64,000 nucleotides of DNA, taken from positions 496,001 to 560,000 of the forward strand of contig JAGYKJ010000007.1 of the NCBI GenBank assembly GCA_018401755.1, in the 5' to 3' direction. The translations under genes and the position numbers were made by a program. Within the stretch, counting starts at the first letter, position 1. Each line of letters starts with the position of its first letter. Positions 52,971-61,939 of this stretch are shown piece by piece. The notes beneath the pieces are model-generated. The model saw nothing but the letters and a program-made list of their open reading frames with translations. It had not been told where the DNA came from and did not search any database. The DNA is from Litorivicinus sp. Its GTDB lineage: Bacteria; Pseudomonadota; Gammaproteobacteria; Pseudomonadales; Litorivicinaceae.

Positions 52971-53958
52971 ATGCGATCAAACAGAAAGCCCAAAGGACTA
53001 GACTCCAAATCGATCCGAGAATTGCTGTGACGATTAGACCTGATACGTTAAAAACCAATGCAACAATTAATATCATTGCGAGCGCACCTCGCTTTGAGAA
53101 ACCGGCAGCAAGCAACAGATGGTGCAAGTGCTGGCGATCTGCTGAAAATGGCGACCGTCCGCGACGTAACCGACGCGCAACAACGACGATCGTATCGAAG
53201 ACCGGTAAGGTCACGCACCAGATCGTCATCACTGGATGCAGCGAGGGGCTGCTTCCCTGGGACAGTGCGATCAGCAACCAAGCAATCAAAAACCCCAAGA
53301 CAAGTGATCCCGCATCACCAAGAAAGACTTTTCGCAGGGGCGTCAATGACATATTCACTAACCAAAATGCGAAGATTGCAGAACCCAGGACAGCTAACCC
53401 GAATTGGTGTTGCAAACCAAAGGTTAACCATTGACCAAGTACGATCGACACTAGTGCAATGAGGGCATGCCCAGCGGCCAACCCGTCAATTCCATCCACC
53501 ATATTAAAAGCGTTAATCAATCCAACCGACGCCACAAATGTGAGGACAAGGCCCGCAATACCTAAATCGACGGACACACCGCCCACGACCCCAAGCCCTG
53601 TTACACTAATTTGAGCACCCCAAATCATCAGGCCACATGCAAACATTTGTGCAACGAGTCTTATCCGAACACCAAGATCGAACACATCGTCTAAGAATCC
53701 GACCACCACCAATACAGTTGAGCCGGCGAGCAACCAACTCCACAGCGGATCCATCGAGTACACCTGTGCGACACCCAACAGCGCCATAAAAATCGCGATA
53801 CCGCCAATCATCGGAACAGGCTCACCGTGACGCTTTCGCTCATCAGGAATATCCATGAGACGCAGTCGCTCTGAAAAAGGCGTCAGCACGATAATGACCA
53901 GGAAAGCCACTAAGCCGGAAATAATGGGGCCCCACAGAAAGGGCGAAATCACGTCCAT
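52891..53958 (-). CDS. wecA: WecA-type undecaprenyl-phosphate sugar-1-phosphate transferase
   Basis: Starts polysaccharide repeat-unit synthesis by linking a sugar-1-phosphate (commonly GlcNAc-1-P) to undecaprenyl phosphate at the inner membrane. The 355-residue protein has about ten hydrophobic segments and family motifs DIPDERKRHGEPVPMIGGIAI, VGFLDDVFDLG (DD pair), NAFNMVDGIDGLAAG, VFLGDAGSLVLGF and the C-terminal DRQHLHHLLLAAGFS. It lies between rfaH and the gfc-type genes, fitting the initiating step of this locus. The exact sugar is not determined. Confidence 0.92.
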   Translation of the reverse strand: MDVISPFLWGPIISGLVAFLVIIVLTPFSERLRLMDIPDERKRHGEPVPMIGGIAIFMALLGVAQVYSMDPLWSWLLAGSTVLVVVGFLDDVFDLGVRIRLVAQMFACGLMIWGAQISVTGLGVVGGVSVDLGIAGLVLTFVASVGLINAFNMVDGIDGLAAGHALIALVSIVLGQWLTFGLQHQFGLAVLGSAIFAFWLVNMSLTPLRKVFLGDAGSLVLGFLIAWLLIALSQGSSPSLHPVMTIWCVTLPVFDTIVVVARRLRRGRSPFSADRQHLHHLLLAAGFSKRGALAMILIVALVFNVSGLIVTAILGSIWSLVLWAFCLIAFMAIVFHPQVEAGASGRHRQSRISVD

Positions 53959-54026
53959 AAAAGGCTCAAACGAAATTGAATCGCAAATCTATAACAAATT
54001 TGACGCGTTTCACAGGCATCAAACTC

Positions 54027-54515
54027 TTATCGACAGACATTGACGTCAAATTGGAGTTCCCGCTGCTTACCGAGGAGCTCTAGGAGCAAAATGACCCGCG
54101 ATTCCGCACAACTTAACACTTTCGCGCTAATACCACGGAAAGCGCCTTCAGTGATCTCAACGATATCACCCGTCTTAAAAGGAGCCATTGGCGATTCAGT
54201 TTGGAACTGCCGAGCTTCTAAACTCCGAATCTCGCTCACTAATTGATCAGACGCTTGCGCAAAAGTCATCCCAAAGCGCACCAGATGACTAACGCCATAG
54301 GTTGAGCGTACCGGCGCAATACTCTGCTCTGCATCCTCAGGTCGCACGAATAAGTAGCGAGGAAACATCGGACCTGCAACTGCTTGAAAAACACCACGAC
54401 GACGCTTCGGCTCGACCCAACGAGGCAAATACACATCATAACCCTGGTTCTCAAGCTGTATTTGCGCAACGCCTTCCTTAGCTGGCTTTGACACCACAAC
54501 AAACCAATGACTCAT
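54027..54515 (-). CDS. rfaH: RfaH-type transcription elongation factor
   Basis: NusG-family factor that loads on RNA polymerase at ops sites and stops premature termination in long surface-polysaccharide operons. From ATG 54515 the protein has 162 residues: NGN domain (HWFVVVSKPAKEGVAQIQLENQGYD in part, with YLPRWVEPKRRR, FPRYLFVRP) and a KOW-type C-terminal domain (FKTGDIVEITEGAFRGISAKVL). It lies directly upstream of the polysaccharide genes. I could not find an ops element (GGCGGTAGC) in the window, so its target may differ. Confidence 0.93.
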   Translation of the reverse strand: MSHWFVVVSKPAKEGVAQIQLENQGYDVYLPRWVEPKRRRGVFQAVAGPMFPRYLFVRPEDAEQSIAPVRSTYGVSHLVRFGMTFAQASDQLVSEIRSLEARQFQTESPMAPFKTGDIVEITEGAFRGISAKVLSCAESRVILLLELLGKQRELQFDVNVCR

Positions 54516-54550
54516 CAACCCTTCCATGTGCAGTCAACTCTGGGTGCACC

Positions 54551-55576
54551 CTACCGCATAAACAAACGATGGCCAAGAAAACCACTTATAAAAATGACAA
54601 TTGTGACCAAAATCGACCACAGGCTCATCGTGGTCAATCCAACAAGTGCTTGCCCTGTGGTACATCCCAACGCAAACACACCGCCAACCCCCATCATCAC
54701 AGCACCGAGGGTATATCGCGCGTGATCATTCGGTGAACCAAAAGTTTGTAACACCAGTCGACCAGACACAGCCGCACTGATCAAGGACCCGATAAAAACG
54801 CCAGCCACCAGACCAATGGGGAAATTGGCAGATAAACCTGACGCAAGCATCGCATAGACCAAACTGTCCCCAAGGGGTACCACAAAACTAAGACTGGTTG
54901 CTGGAATCGGGTCAAACGGATCGCCACCTGCAAGCGCTGTTACCCACCAAGTCACCCCGACGACCCCACCAATGAATGCGCCTGCAATCGTTGGCATCAA
55001 TCGTCCACCCCGAAACGCGATCACGAGCGCCATAAGTGCCAAGGCACCTGCCAAAATGGGCCATAAAGACGGACCCAACCAGGACAATACCGGTAATTGG
55101 GGGAACTGCATCGAACCAATTGCCTGTGCGTCCAGGCGGTTCGCCGCAAAAATACCCTTGAACACCAAATAGGCACTAAAGCCAACGACCAAAATCCCAA
55201 AGAGTGCGCGCAGGTTACCAGTTGCTGACAGTACCAAGAGCCTTGCAGGACAGCCCCGAGTAAGCGTCATCCCGACGCCGAAGACGGCCGCTCCCAATAA
55301 TGTGGTCCACAGTGATAAGGACTCCGGGAAATACACCATTTGACTTGGTTCGATCCGCCCAGACCACAGCAACCATTGCGTGATCGGAAGCGCGATACCG
55401 ACTGCAGCCAACCACGCGTAGAGGGATCCGAAGCCTTTCCCGTCGGCCCAATCTGTGACCACTCGCCGAATACAAAAGCCCGACTGTTCGGCCGTGAAAC
55501 CGTATGCCAGACCCGCGATCAGACCGATCCAAACAAACGCTTCTCGCACACCAATTTCTGCTACCCAATCAATCAT
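54551..55576 (-). CDS. YeeE/YedE-family sulfur-compound transporter
   Basis: 341 residues with about nine hydrophobic segments and the conserved cysteine motifs of the family: GFCIRR in the first part, TRGCPARLL in the middle, and LGCTTGQALVG near the end. Related proteins import thiosulfate. The neighbouring sulfurtransferase gene is compatible with sulfur use, but the substrate is not shown. No sulfur-carrier TusA-like gene lies next to it. Confidence 0.88.
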   Translation of the reverse strand: MIDWVAEIGVREAFVWIGLIAGLAYGFTAEQSGFCIRRVVTDWADGKGFGSLYAWLAAVGIALPITQWLLWSGRIEPSQMVYFPESLSLWTTLLGAAVFGVGMTLTRGCPARLLVLSATGNLRALFGILVVGFSAYLVFKGIFAANRLDAQAIGSMQFPQLPVLSWLGPSLWPILAGALALMALVIAFRGGRLMPTIAGAFIGGVVGVTWWVTALAGGDPFDPIPATSLSFVVPLGDSLVYAMLASGLSANFPIGLVAGVFIGSLISAAVSGRLVLQTFGSPNDHARYTLGAVMMGVGGVFALGCTTGQALVGLTTMSLWSILVTIVIFISGFLGHRLFMR

Positions 55577-55717
55577 CTCGCCCCCAGATTCAACCGGAGT
55601 CAGACAGGCTTCTAAGATGCCTCACTGACAACCGCTAGTGTATAACAAGATCTCGGCAACACGAGAGTGCATCAACGCGCACAGCACGTCACATTGAACG
55701 CAGGGGCACCTTCACCC

Positions 55718-55758
55718 TTGATGTTTGATGTTTGATGTTTAATGTCTGATTTTTGATG
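55718..55758. repeat. 7-bp tandem repeat (TTGATGT)
   Basis: Three perfect TTGATGT units followed by three with changes (TTAATGT, CTGATTT, TTGATG), almost six in all. It lies in the 278-base gap between the yedE-type gene start and the convergently placed end of yciA. I see no gene in that gap. Confidence 0.9.
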
Positions 55759-55854
55759 CAGGGACATCGTTCAATGACGCAACCAGGCGAGCAGTGTGAG
55801 CGGTGTTCGCTCATGCCATGGGTGACTGAGCGGCCTCATGCTGACAGACAGTCT

Positions 55855-56244
55855 TCAATGTCCAGCGGGAACAGGTCTTGGACGGCCCGCTTGATCCAGC
55901 GCAACGAACGTAAAGGTCGCTTCGGTGACTTTTTCACTTTCATCACCATCTCGACTTCGCCGCCAAGCTTCCACCTTGATCTTCATGGACGTACGGCCCA
56001 CGCTCTCTAGCTCCGCAAAAAGAGAGACCTCATCCCCAACGTAGACAGGTTTTAAAAACAAAATCCCATCAACGGCAATGGTTGCACAGCGTCCACGCGC
56101 GACACGTCCTGCGGTATTTCCGGCCGCCAAGTCCATTTGGGCCATCAACCACCCTCCGAAAATATCTCCGGATGGATTGGTATCCGCAGGCATTGCAATG
56201 GTGCGGATGGCAGGATTGTTATCAGGGGGCTGTGTTCCAGTCAT
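55855..56244 (-). CDS. yciA: YciA-type acyl-CoA thioesterase
   Basis: Hot-dog-fold hydrolase of acyl-CoA, 129 residues. The motif MPADTNPSGDIFGGWLMAQMDLAAG holds the catalytic Asp region of the YciA family, with TIAVDGILFLKPVYVGDEV following. The gene starts 6 bases after sseA. It is likely in the same transcript. Confidence 0.9.
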   Translation of the reverse strand: MTGTQPPDNNPAIRTIAMPADTNPSGDIFGGWLMAQMDLAAGNTAGRVARGRCATIAVDGILFLKPVYVGDEVSLFAELESVGRTSMKIKVEAWRRSRDGDESEKVTEATFTFVALDQAGRPRPVPAGH

Positions 56245-56250
56245 TGAAGG

Positions 56251-57111
56251 TCACTCCCTAGCGCCAGACTGCCCACTTGCAATTGGTAACTCGACACGAC
56301 TTCCCCACTCGGCCCACGATCCGTCATACACAACAACGTCTGGGCGCTTCAGCTCGTATTGTGCCAAGGCAATAATGCATGCTGTGACACCAGATCCACA
56401 AGACACCACGAATCGAGTTGAGGAATCGGGTACAAGACGATCAAGCACAGCACCTAAGGCATCATGGGAATACAGTTGTCCGAGGTCTGGGTCAATCAAG
56501 TCCGTAAAGGGTAAGTTCGCACTCCCAGGAATATGACCGGATCGGAGTCCAGGTCGCGGCTCCAACTCAAGACCTTGGAACCGCGCCGCACCCCGTGCAT
56601 CGATAACAGCAGTGCCAGATGCTAAGGCCTCCTGCACTCCGACCGCGTCAACCGCCATCTCAGAGCCATAGTCATGTCCACCCTGATACTCGGTACTCGA
56701 ATGAATCGACACTCCAGACGTAACGGGGCCCTCTGCACGAATCCAAGCGGGTAGGCCGCCATTGAGGATACGCACACTGCGATGGCCAAACGACCGAAAC
56801 AACCACCAACAGCGAGGTGCAGAAAACAGCCCCAGGGCATCGTATACAATCACCTCAGAGTCTTCTCGGATCCCAAGCGCCCCCATCGCGTCACGCCAAT
56901 GATCTAACGTTGGTCTCATATGCGGATACGCAGACTCTCTATCCACAATGACATCATGATCAAAGCGACGTGCGCCCGGAATATGCTGATCCAGAAATTC
57001 GTGCTCTGCCGATCGCCCTGTATTTGGAAGAAAATAGGTCGCATCCAACACAACCAAATTGGGCTGTTCAAGATGATGCTTCAACCACTCGACCGAGACT
57101 AATGCTGACAT
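56251..57111 (-). CDS. sseA: SseA-type sulfurtransferase (3-mercaptopyruvate/thiosulfate)
   Basis: Two-domain rhodanese of 286 residues. The N-terminal inactive domain holds ARRFDHDVIVDRESAYPHM, and the C-terminal domain has the active-site loop VSCGSGVTACII near residue 237; CGSGVT is the 3-mercaptopyruvate-sulfurtransferase form, in contrast to CRKGVT of thiosulfate enzymes. It moves sulfane sulfur to thiols or cyanide. It lies upstream of yciA. Confidence 0.92.
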   Translation of the reverse strand: MSALVSVEWLKHHLEQPNLVVLDATYFLPNTGRSAEHEFLDQHIPGARRFDHDVIVDRESAYPHMRPTLDHWRDAMGALGIREDSEVIVYDALGLFSAPRCWWLFRSFGHRSVRILNGGLPAWIRAEGPVTSGVSIHSSTEYQGGHDYGSEMAVDAVGVQEALASGTAVIDARGAARFQGLELEPRPGLRSGHIPGSANLPFTDLIDPDLGQLYSHDALGAVLDRLVPDSSTRFVVSCGSGVTACIIALAQYELKRPDVVVYDGSWAEWGSRVELPIASGQSGARE

Positions 57112-57170
57112 TCCACGCTCCTCAACGATGATGCGTCACCCTGCCAGAAGTCCCCGTCTTGGTCAAAAGA

Positions 57171-58190
57171 TCACTCGGCAGGCTCAGCAGGACGCCAACG
57201 ATTCACCAACGCAACTAAGGAAAGCATCACTGGCACTTCCACCAAGACACCGACCACGGTTGCCAGTGCAGCTCCTGAATTTAATCCGAATAAGGAAATC
57301 GCGACTGCGACAGCCAACTCAAAAAAATTCGAGGTCCCAATCAAACAGGCAGGTCCCGCAATCGCATGTGGCAGGTTGAGTTTTCGGGCGCCCCACCATG
57401 CCAATAAAAACACCCCGTAGGTCTGCAGAATTAGGGGGATGGCGATCAGCACAATCACGCCGGGCTTTGCAAGGATCGTTTCCGCCTGAAACCCAAACAG
57501 CAACACAACCGTCGCGATCAATCCGACCACAGACCATGGCTTTAATCGGCCAATCAGGCGCTCCAAACTGCCCGCCTCAGATGTTCGGAAAGCCCGCCGC
57601 GTGAGAATCCCTGCGACCAAAGGCAAAACCACATAGAGCACGGTTGATAAGATCAATGTTTCCCAAGGTACGGTGACATCAGTGACTCCCAACAAGAAGG
57701 CTGCGATCGGTGCAAATGCAACCACCATGATCAAATCATTCACGGACACCTGCACCAAAGTATAGTTGGCATCACCGCGGACCAACTGGCTCCAGACAAA
57801 TACCATGGCTGTACAGGGTGCGACGCCAAGTAAGATCATGCCCGCGATATACTCACTCGCCGACTGTGGATCGACCCATCCCGCAAAAATGTAATGGAAA
57901 AATAGGACACCAAGTCCCGCCATCGTAAAAGGCTTGATCAGCCAGTTCACGACCAAGGTGAGCAACAAACCCTGGGGGCGCTTCCCAACGTCCCGAATGG
58001 CTGACCATTCGATCTGCAACATCATTGGGTAAATCATGATCCAAATGAACAATGCGACGACGATGTTGACGTGCGCGATCTCAAGGGCAGCAATGACTTG
58101 AAATAACTCTGGGACGACCAAGCCTAGTGCGACCCCAGCGCAGATACCCAGTCCAACCCAAACAGTCAAAAATCGCTCAAAAATCCCCAT
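57171..58190 (-). CDS. Acr3-type arsenite exporter
   Basis: Inner-membrane arsenite efflux permease of the Acr3 (BART) family, 339 residues with about ten hydrophobic segments. The conserved Cys lies in [32 protein letters not shown] (key part [11 protein letters not shown]), and the last part [22 protein letters not shown] is typical. ATG 58190, after GGAGA, gives the family N-terminus; the frame opens at a GTG 18 bases earlier. No ArsR, ArsC or ArsH gene is adjacent. Confidence 0.93.
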   Translation of the reverse strand: MGIFERFLTVWVGLGICAGVALGLVVPELFQVIAALEIAHVNIVVALFIWIMIYPMMLQIEWSAIRDVGKRPQGLLLTLVVNWLIKPFTMAGLGVLFFHYIFAGWVDPQSASEYIAGMILLGVAPCTAMVFVWSQLVRGDANYTLVQVSVNDLIMVVAFAPIAAFLLGVTDVTVPWETLILSTVLYVVLPLVAGILTRRAFRTSEAGSLERLIGRLKPWSVVGLIATVVLLFGFQAETILAKPGVIVLIAIPLILQTYGVFLLAWWGARKLNLPHAIAGPACLIGTSNFFELAVAVAISLFGLNSGAALATVVGVLVEVPVMLSLVALVNRWRPAEPAE

Positions 58191-58207
58191 CACATTTCTC
58201 CATGGCA

Positions 58208-58247
58208 CAACATCTCAAGATATGTTGAATTCATGACGAGATCATGA
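58208..58247. promoter_or_regulatory. Repeat-rich operator-like sites upstream of the Acr3 gene
   Basis: A 20-bp imperfect palindrome (58208-58227; CAACAT and ATGTTG outer arms, 8 of 10 pairs matching) is followed by two copies of the palindrome TCATGA (58231-58236 and 58242-58247) spaced 11 bases apart, one helical turn. This is the pattern of a repressor site next to an efflux gene. The regulator is not encoded next to it. Confidence 0.45.
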
Positions 58248-58348
58248 CAAAGCAGAATCGCGCTTGACTCCGGTGGTCTCGCCATCAACGAGACGCAATA
58301 GTCAAACCACCCTACGTCCCATACCTCACAGCATCAGACGTAGATCGC

Positions 58349-59104
58349 TTAACCGCTTCCACCTGGCATGATCACCGAGCAACCACCGTCGACAAACAGA
58401 TCTGCTCCGACGATAAAGTCTGATTGATCAGAGACCAAAAATGCCACTGCGTTGGCCAAGTCACTCGGAACACCGGGACGGTTTCGCAAATTGACAATTG
58501 GGCGAGAAGGATCAAATTCGTCCTTGCCGACAGGCGACCCAATCTTGTTAGGCACCACGCTATTGACACGAATATTGTGGTCAGCCAACTGAATCGCCAT
58601 GGCACGGGTAAGATTCACGACGCCGCCCTTGGCGGCCGCATAGGCAATCGCCCGACCTCGCCCGAAATAACCAGTTGTCGAGGAAACATTGACCACATTA
58701 CCGCCAGTCCCGTCAGCCACCATCTTATGCGCGACACACTTGGTAAAATAAAAGGGCGCCGTCAAGGTGATATCCATGGTCTTCTGCCAAAGCGCCAAAT
58801 CAATCTCTAGGATGTGCTTATTATCTGAGATCGCGACGTTGTTCACCAACACATCGATCCGACCAAAGTGGCCATGCACCGCATTCACTGTTGTTTCAAT
58901 TTGCACGGGATCGGAGACATCGCAGACAAAGGCCGCTGCTTCAATTCCCTTTGCTGTCAGATCGGACACCACATGGTCTGCGCGTCCTTGATCCAAATCG
59001 ACCACCGCAATTGCGAATCCGTCATCCGCTAAGCGATGTGAAATTGCTTCGCCGATATTTCGGCCAGCACCGGTTACGATTGCGACTTTATGCTTAGTTT
59101 TCAT
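58349..59104 (-). CDS. Short-chain dehydrogenase/reductase (SDR)
   Basis: 251-residue classical SDR: cofactor motif TGAGRNIG near residue 11, NNVAIS, the catalytic Ser in VNVSSTTGYFG, and YAAAKGG (YxxxK), then IRVNSVVPNKI. The Asp after the second strand (VDLDQGRA) suggests NAD preference. The substrate cannot be told from sequence. The gap to the Acr3 gene (159 bases) has the repeats listed above; it is probably its own transcript. Confidence 0.88.
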   Translation of the reverse strand: MKTKHKVAIVTGAGRNIGEAISHRLADDGFAIAVVDLDQGRADHVVSDLTAKGIEAAAFVCDVSDPVQIETTVNAVHGHFGRIDVLVNNVAISDNKHILEIDLALWQKTMDITLTAPFYFTKCVAHKMVADGTGGNVVNVSSTTGYFGRGRAIAYAAAKGGVVNLTRAMAIQLADHNIRVNSVVPNKIGSPVGKDEFDPSRPIVNLRNRPGVPSDLANAVAFLVSDQSDFIVGADLFVDGGCSVIMPGGSG

Positions 59105-59214
59105 GCGGACCTCTTCATCACACCCTCACTGAGTAGTGGGTGTATCAAATCCGCCCGAAAGATACCAATACACTTGAGGGCGCCCCCCCACATCGCAGCG
59201 GAATCGATGGACCG

Positions 59215-60987
59215 CTAGGTTCCCAGAGGCTGTACGGATTGGCTCTGAATCTGCCAAAGCTGGGCGTACAACCCACCTCGATCGATCAACTCTTGATGTG
59301 CACCCTGCTCTGCCACTCGACCATCCGCCAAGACAACAATACGGTCAGCATGCGTCACAGTGCTGAGGCGATGGGCAATGATGAGCGTCGTTTGCTGGGC
59401 AGCAACGCGCTCCAAGTTCGCCTGAATCGCCGCCTCGGTGGCCGTATCCAGCGACGACGTGGCTTCGTCGAAAATCATAATTGCTGGCTCTTTCAAGACC
59501 GCTCTCGCGATCGCGACCCGCTGTTTCTCGCCACCAGATAACTTCAAACCCCGTGTGCCGACCTCGGTTTCAAGCCCGTCCGGTAATGCGCGGACGAACC
59601 CCGTCAGCCCTGCGACCTCAACCGCCGCATCAATCTGAGCCATGGACGCATCATGATTGCCGTACGCAATGTTGTAGCGCAAGGTGTCGTTAAAGAGCAC
59701 CGTTTCTTGTGGAACCACACCAATCCGTTGACGAAGGGCGTACCGAGAGACGTCCTGAATATTCACACCACCGATCGAAATCTCACCCGCGACAGGATCA
59801 TAAAAACGCAGTAATAAACGAGCGAGGGTGGTTTTTCCGCTCCCGGTTTCACCGACCACGGCGACTGTCTGACCCAACGGAATGGTAAAGGTCACATCGG
59901 AAAGGATAAGGCGGTCTGGTCCATATCCGAATTTGACATTTTGAAACTGAATCACCGACTGCTCTGATAACGTACGTTCCCGATACCTATCCGCCTCGAC
60001 AGGCTCAGAGATCACCTCAAATAAGTTCTCCATATCAATAAGTGATTGGCGTATCTCTCGGTAGACACTGCCTAAGAAATTCAATGGCTGAAAAGCCTGC
60101 AACATGTAGGTATTCAGGGTCACAAATGCCCCCACGGTAAGAAGACCAGACTGCACATCGAGAGCGGCCAATACCAATACTCCGGTCACTCCGGTGAGTA
60201 CAACTACCGTCTGACTTAAATTCAGGAGCATCAAGGAGAAGCGGCTGCGATTGGCGGCAGTCTCGTAAGTTGCAAGGCCTTCATCCAGTCGGCTCGCCTC
60301 ATAACTCTCGTTACCAAATAAGCGCACCGTCTCAACATTCACAAAACTATCAACCAAACGTCCTGCAACCATGTTATCTGCTGCATTCATGGTCCGCCGA
60401 AAACGAAGCCGCCAAGTGGTGATTTGCAGGGTAAGCAGGATATAGGCAGCCATCGTCAGGCCAATGACCAGGGCGTAGATACCGCCGAACAATGCCCACA
60501 CAATCCCAGACACGATAACCAACTCAATGAGTGTCGGACCGACATTGAATGCGACATATCGCAGCAGAAAGTCCACGGCTTTTGTGCCCCGATCAATCAG
60601 GCGATCGAGCGATCCGGTTTGTCGGGATAAATGAAATGGCATCGGCAAACGATGCAAATGTGCGAACACATACCCTGTCAAAGCCCGAATCGCGTGCTGC
60701 GATACCGCGGTAAACAGAACTTCTCGACCCTCAGAAAAAACCAGGGCCGCCAGTCGACTGATCGCATACGCAAAGACTAACCCAAGGGCACTTAACACCC
60801 AAACATCAACCACAGCGTTTTGATCAAGTGTATCGACGGTTTGTCCAAGCAGCCACGGAGTGGCGAGGTTACTGGTCTTCGCAAGCACCAAACAGCCTGC
60901 AGCACCCAGCAATCGCCACTTGAGATCAGGTCGATCGGAGACCCAGAAGTAGCGAAGTAAAAAGCGAAACTGGTTTTGAAGCGTCAT
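59215..60987 (-). CDS. ABC exporter half-transporter, Atm1-like
   Basis: 590 residues: an N-terminal six-helix exporter domain (to about 330), then the nucleotide-binding domain with Walker A GETGSGKTT near 380, QETVLFNDTLRYNIAYG, signature LSGGEKQR and Walker B IMIFDEATSSLD, ending with the His switch AHRLST. VVPQETVLFNDTL resembles the Atm1/ABCB7 and bacterial Atm1-type family of heavy-metal or glutathione-complex exporters, rather than MsbA. Function as a metal or thiol-complex exporter is inference. It probably acts as a homodimer. Confidence 0.9.
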   Translation of the reverse strand: MTLQNQFRFLLRYFWVSDRPDLKWRLLGAAGCLVLAKTSNLATPWLLGQTVDTLDQNAVVDVWVLSALGLVFAYAISRLAALVFSEGREVLFTAVSQHAIRALTGYVFAHLHRLPMPFHLSRQTGSLDRLIDRGTKAVDFLLRYVAFNVGPTLIELVIVSGIVWALFGGIYALVIGLTMAAYILLTLQITTWRLRFRRTMNAADNMVAGRLVDSFVNVETVRLFGNESYEASRLDEGLATYETAANRSRFSLMLLNLSQTVVVLTGVTGVLVLAALDVQSGLLTVGAFVTLNTYMLQAFQPLNFLGSVYREIRQSLIDMENLFEVISEPVEADRYRERTLSEQSVIQFQNVKFGYGPDRLILSDVTFTIPLGQTVAVVGETGSGKTTLARLLLRFYDPVAGEISIGGVNIQDVSRYALRQRIGVVPQETVLFNDTLRYNIAYGNHDASMAQIDAAVEVAGLTGFVRALPDGLETEVGTRGLKLSGGEKQRVAIARAVLKEPAIMIFDEATSSLDTATEAAIQANLERVAAQQTTLIIAHRLSTVTHADRIVVLADGRVAEQGAHQELIDRGGLYAQLWQIQSQSVQPLGT

Positions 60988-61215
60988 ATCTCAACGTGTG
61001 ACCATGCAGGGTGCCGTGTTGGACACATAAAAAACGAGTGCCGAGACGCCCAGCTCATCGCGAATACGATTTCAGAATCTGGAAAAAACGGTCACGCAGG
61101 CCTGATTGTCTGTGCAAGTGAGCAGCCTCTGAGTTCTGACACCAAACAGAGCTGACTCTCCGGTGTGAGCGCTTTAAGAATAGAAGGTCTAAAACACCTT
61201 GATTACTTGACAATC

Positions 61216-61305
61216 TGGCGGAGAGAGAGGGATTCGAACCCTCGATACAGTTTCCCGTATACACGCTTTCCAGGCGAGCCCTTTCAACCACTCAGGCACC
61301 TCTCC
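61216..61305 (-). tRNA. tRNA-Ser (anticodon GGA)
   Basis: 90 bases with encoded CCA: acceptor GGAGAGG pairs with TCTCTCC (one G-T pair), the D-arm TGCCTGAGTGGTTGAAAGGG is of class II type, anticodon loop CCTGGAAAG gives GGA, the long variable arm contains TATACGGG, and the T-arm GGGTTCGAATCCC is followed by GCCA. It reads UCC and UCU. No neighbouring tRNA is present. Confidence 0.97.
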
Positions 61306-61316
61306 GAAGGGGCCGC

Positions 61317-61345
61317 AGAATACACGGAAGCCCTGTGGATGACTA
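61317..61345 (-). promoter_or_regulatory. Candidate tRNA-Ser promoter
   Basis: TAGTCA and TATTCT with exactly 17 bases between them, followed by a GC-rich discriminator (GCGGCCCC), start about 5 bases before the tRNA. This matches stringently controlled stable-RNA promoters. Confidence 0.5.
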
Positions 61346-61350
61346 GCTGG

Positions 61351-61905
61351 TTAAAGCCGAGTCAAAAACTCATTGGGATCCTGCTCTGGGGGAGATGGCA
61401 TGGCTACAGCAGGACGCCCAAGATAAATCATTGCGACCACCTGCTCGTGATCCTCAAGTCCAAGCACCGTCGACACTTCACCAGAATAGGCCGCATTGCC
61501 TGTCCGCCACATCGCGCCAAGCCCCATCAAATGCGCGGCAGTAACAATCATCTGCGCCGCACAGCCCGCCGACACTAACTGCTCACTTTCCGGGATTTTG
61601 TCATTGTCCTTTGGCGAGAAAATCACACTCAATAATGTTGGTGCTCGAAGCGCCTTATTTTTTGCGGCCTCAATCGCCGCCTCAGACACATCCACCAAGT
61701 CACCATGCAAATACTCACTCATGGCATCCCCAAGCCGTCCGCGAGCCTCACCCTCAAGCAAAATAAATCGATAAGGACGCAATCGCCCATGATCACATGC
61801 GCGTAAACCCGCTTTGAGCAACGACATCAATTCAAGCTCAGTCAAGCCAGGTTCAGTCACCTTTGGCATTGAAACGCGAGACAACAACGCATCGATGGGT
61901 GTCAT
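61351..61905 (-). CDS. YdjA-type FMN nitroreductase
   Basis: 184-residue nitroreductase-family protein of the small YdjA kind. Motifs are GLRACDHGRLRPYRFILLEGEAR with the FMN-binding basic residues, and GLGAMWRTGNAAYS, ending in LGLEDHEQVVAMIYLGRPA. The family reduces nitro compounds or quinones; the natural substrate is unknown. It ends 45 bases before the tRNA-Ser gene, whose promoter occupies the gap. Confidence 0.9.
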   Translation of the reverse strand: MTPIDALLSRVSMPKVTEPGLTELELMSLLKAGLRACDHGRLRPYRFILLEGEARGRLGDAMSEYLHGDLVDVSEAAIEAAKNKALRAPTLLSVIFSPKDNDKIPESEQLVSAGCAAQMIVTAAHLMGLGAMWRTGNAAYSGEVSTVLGLEDHEQVVAMIYLGRPAVAMPSPPEQDPNEFLTRL

Positions 61906-61939
61906 GCCCCCTCCAAATCACAAGATCAGACGTCCAAAG

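Noticed and set aside
55753-56010. A plus-strand 85-residue reading frame starting in the tandem repeat region
   Set aside because: It lies mostly antisense to yciA, has no ribosome site and no family pattern.
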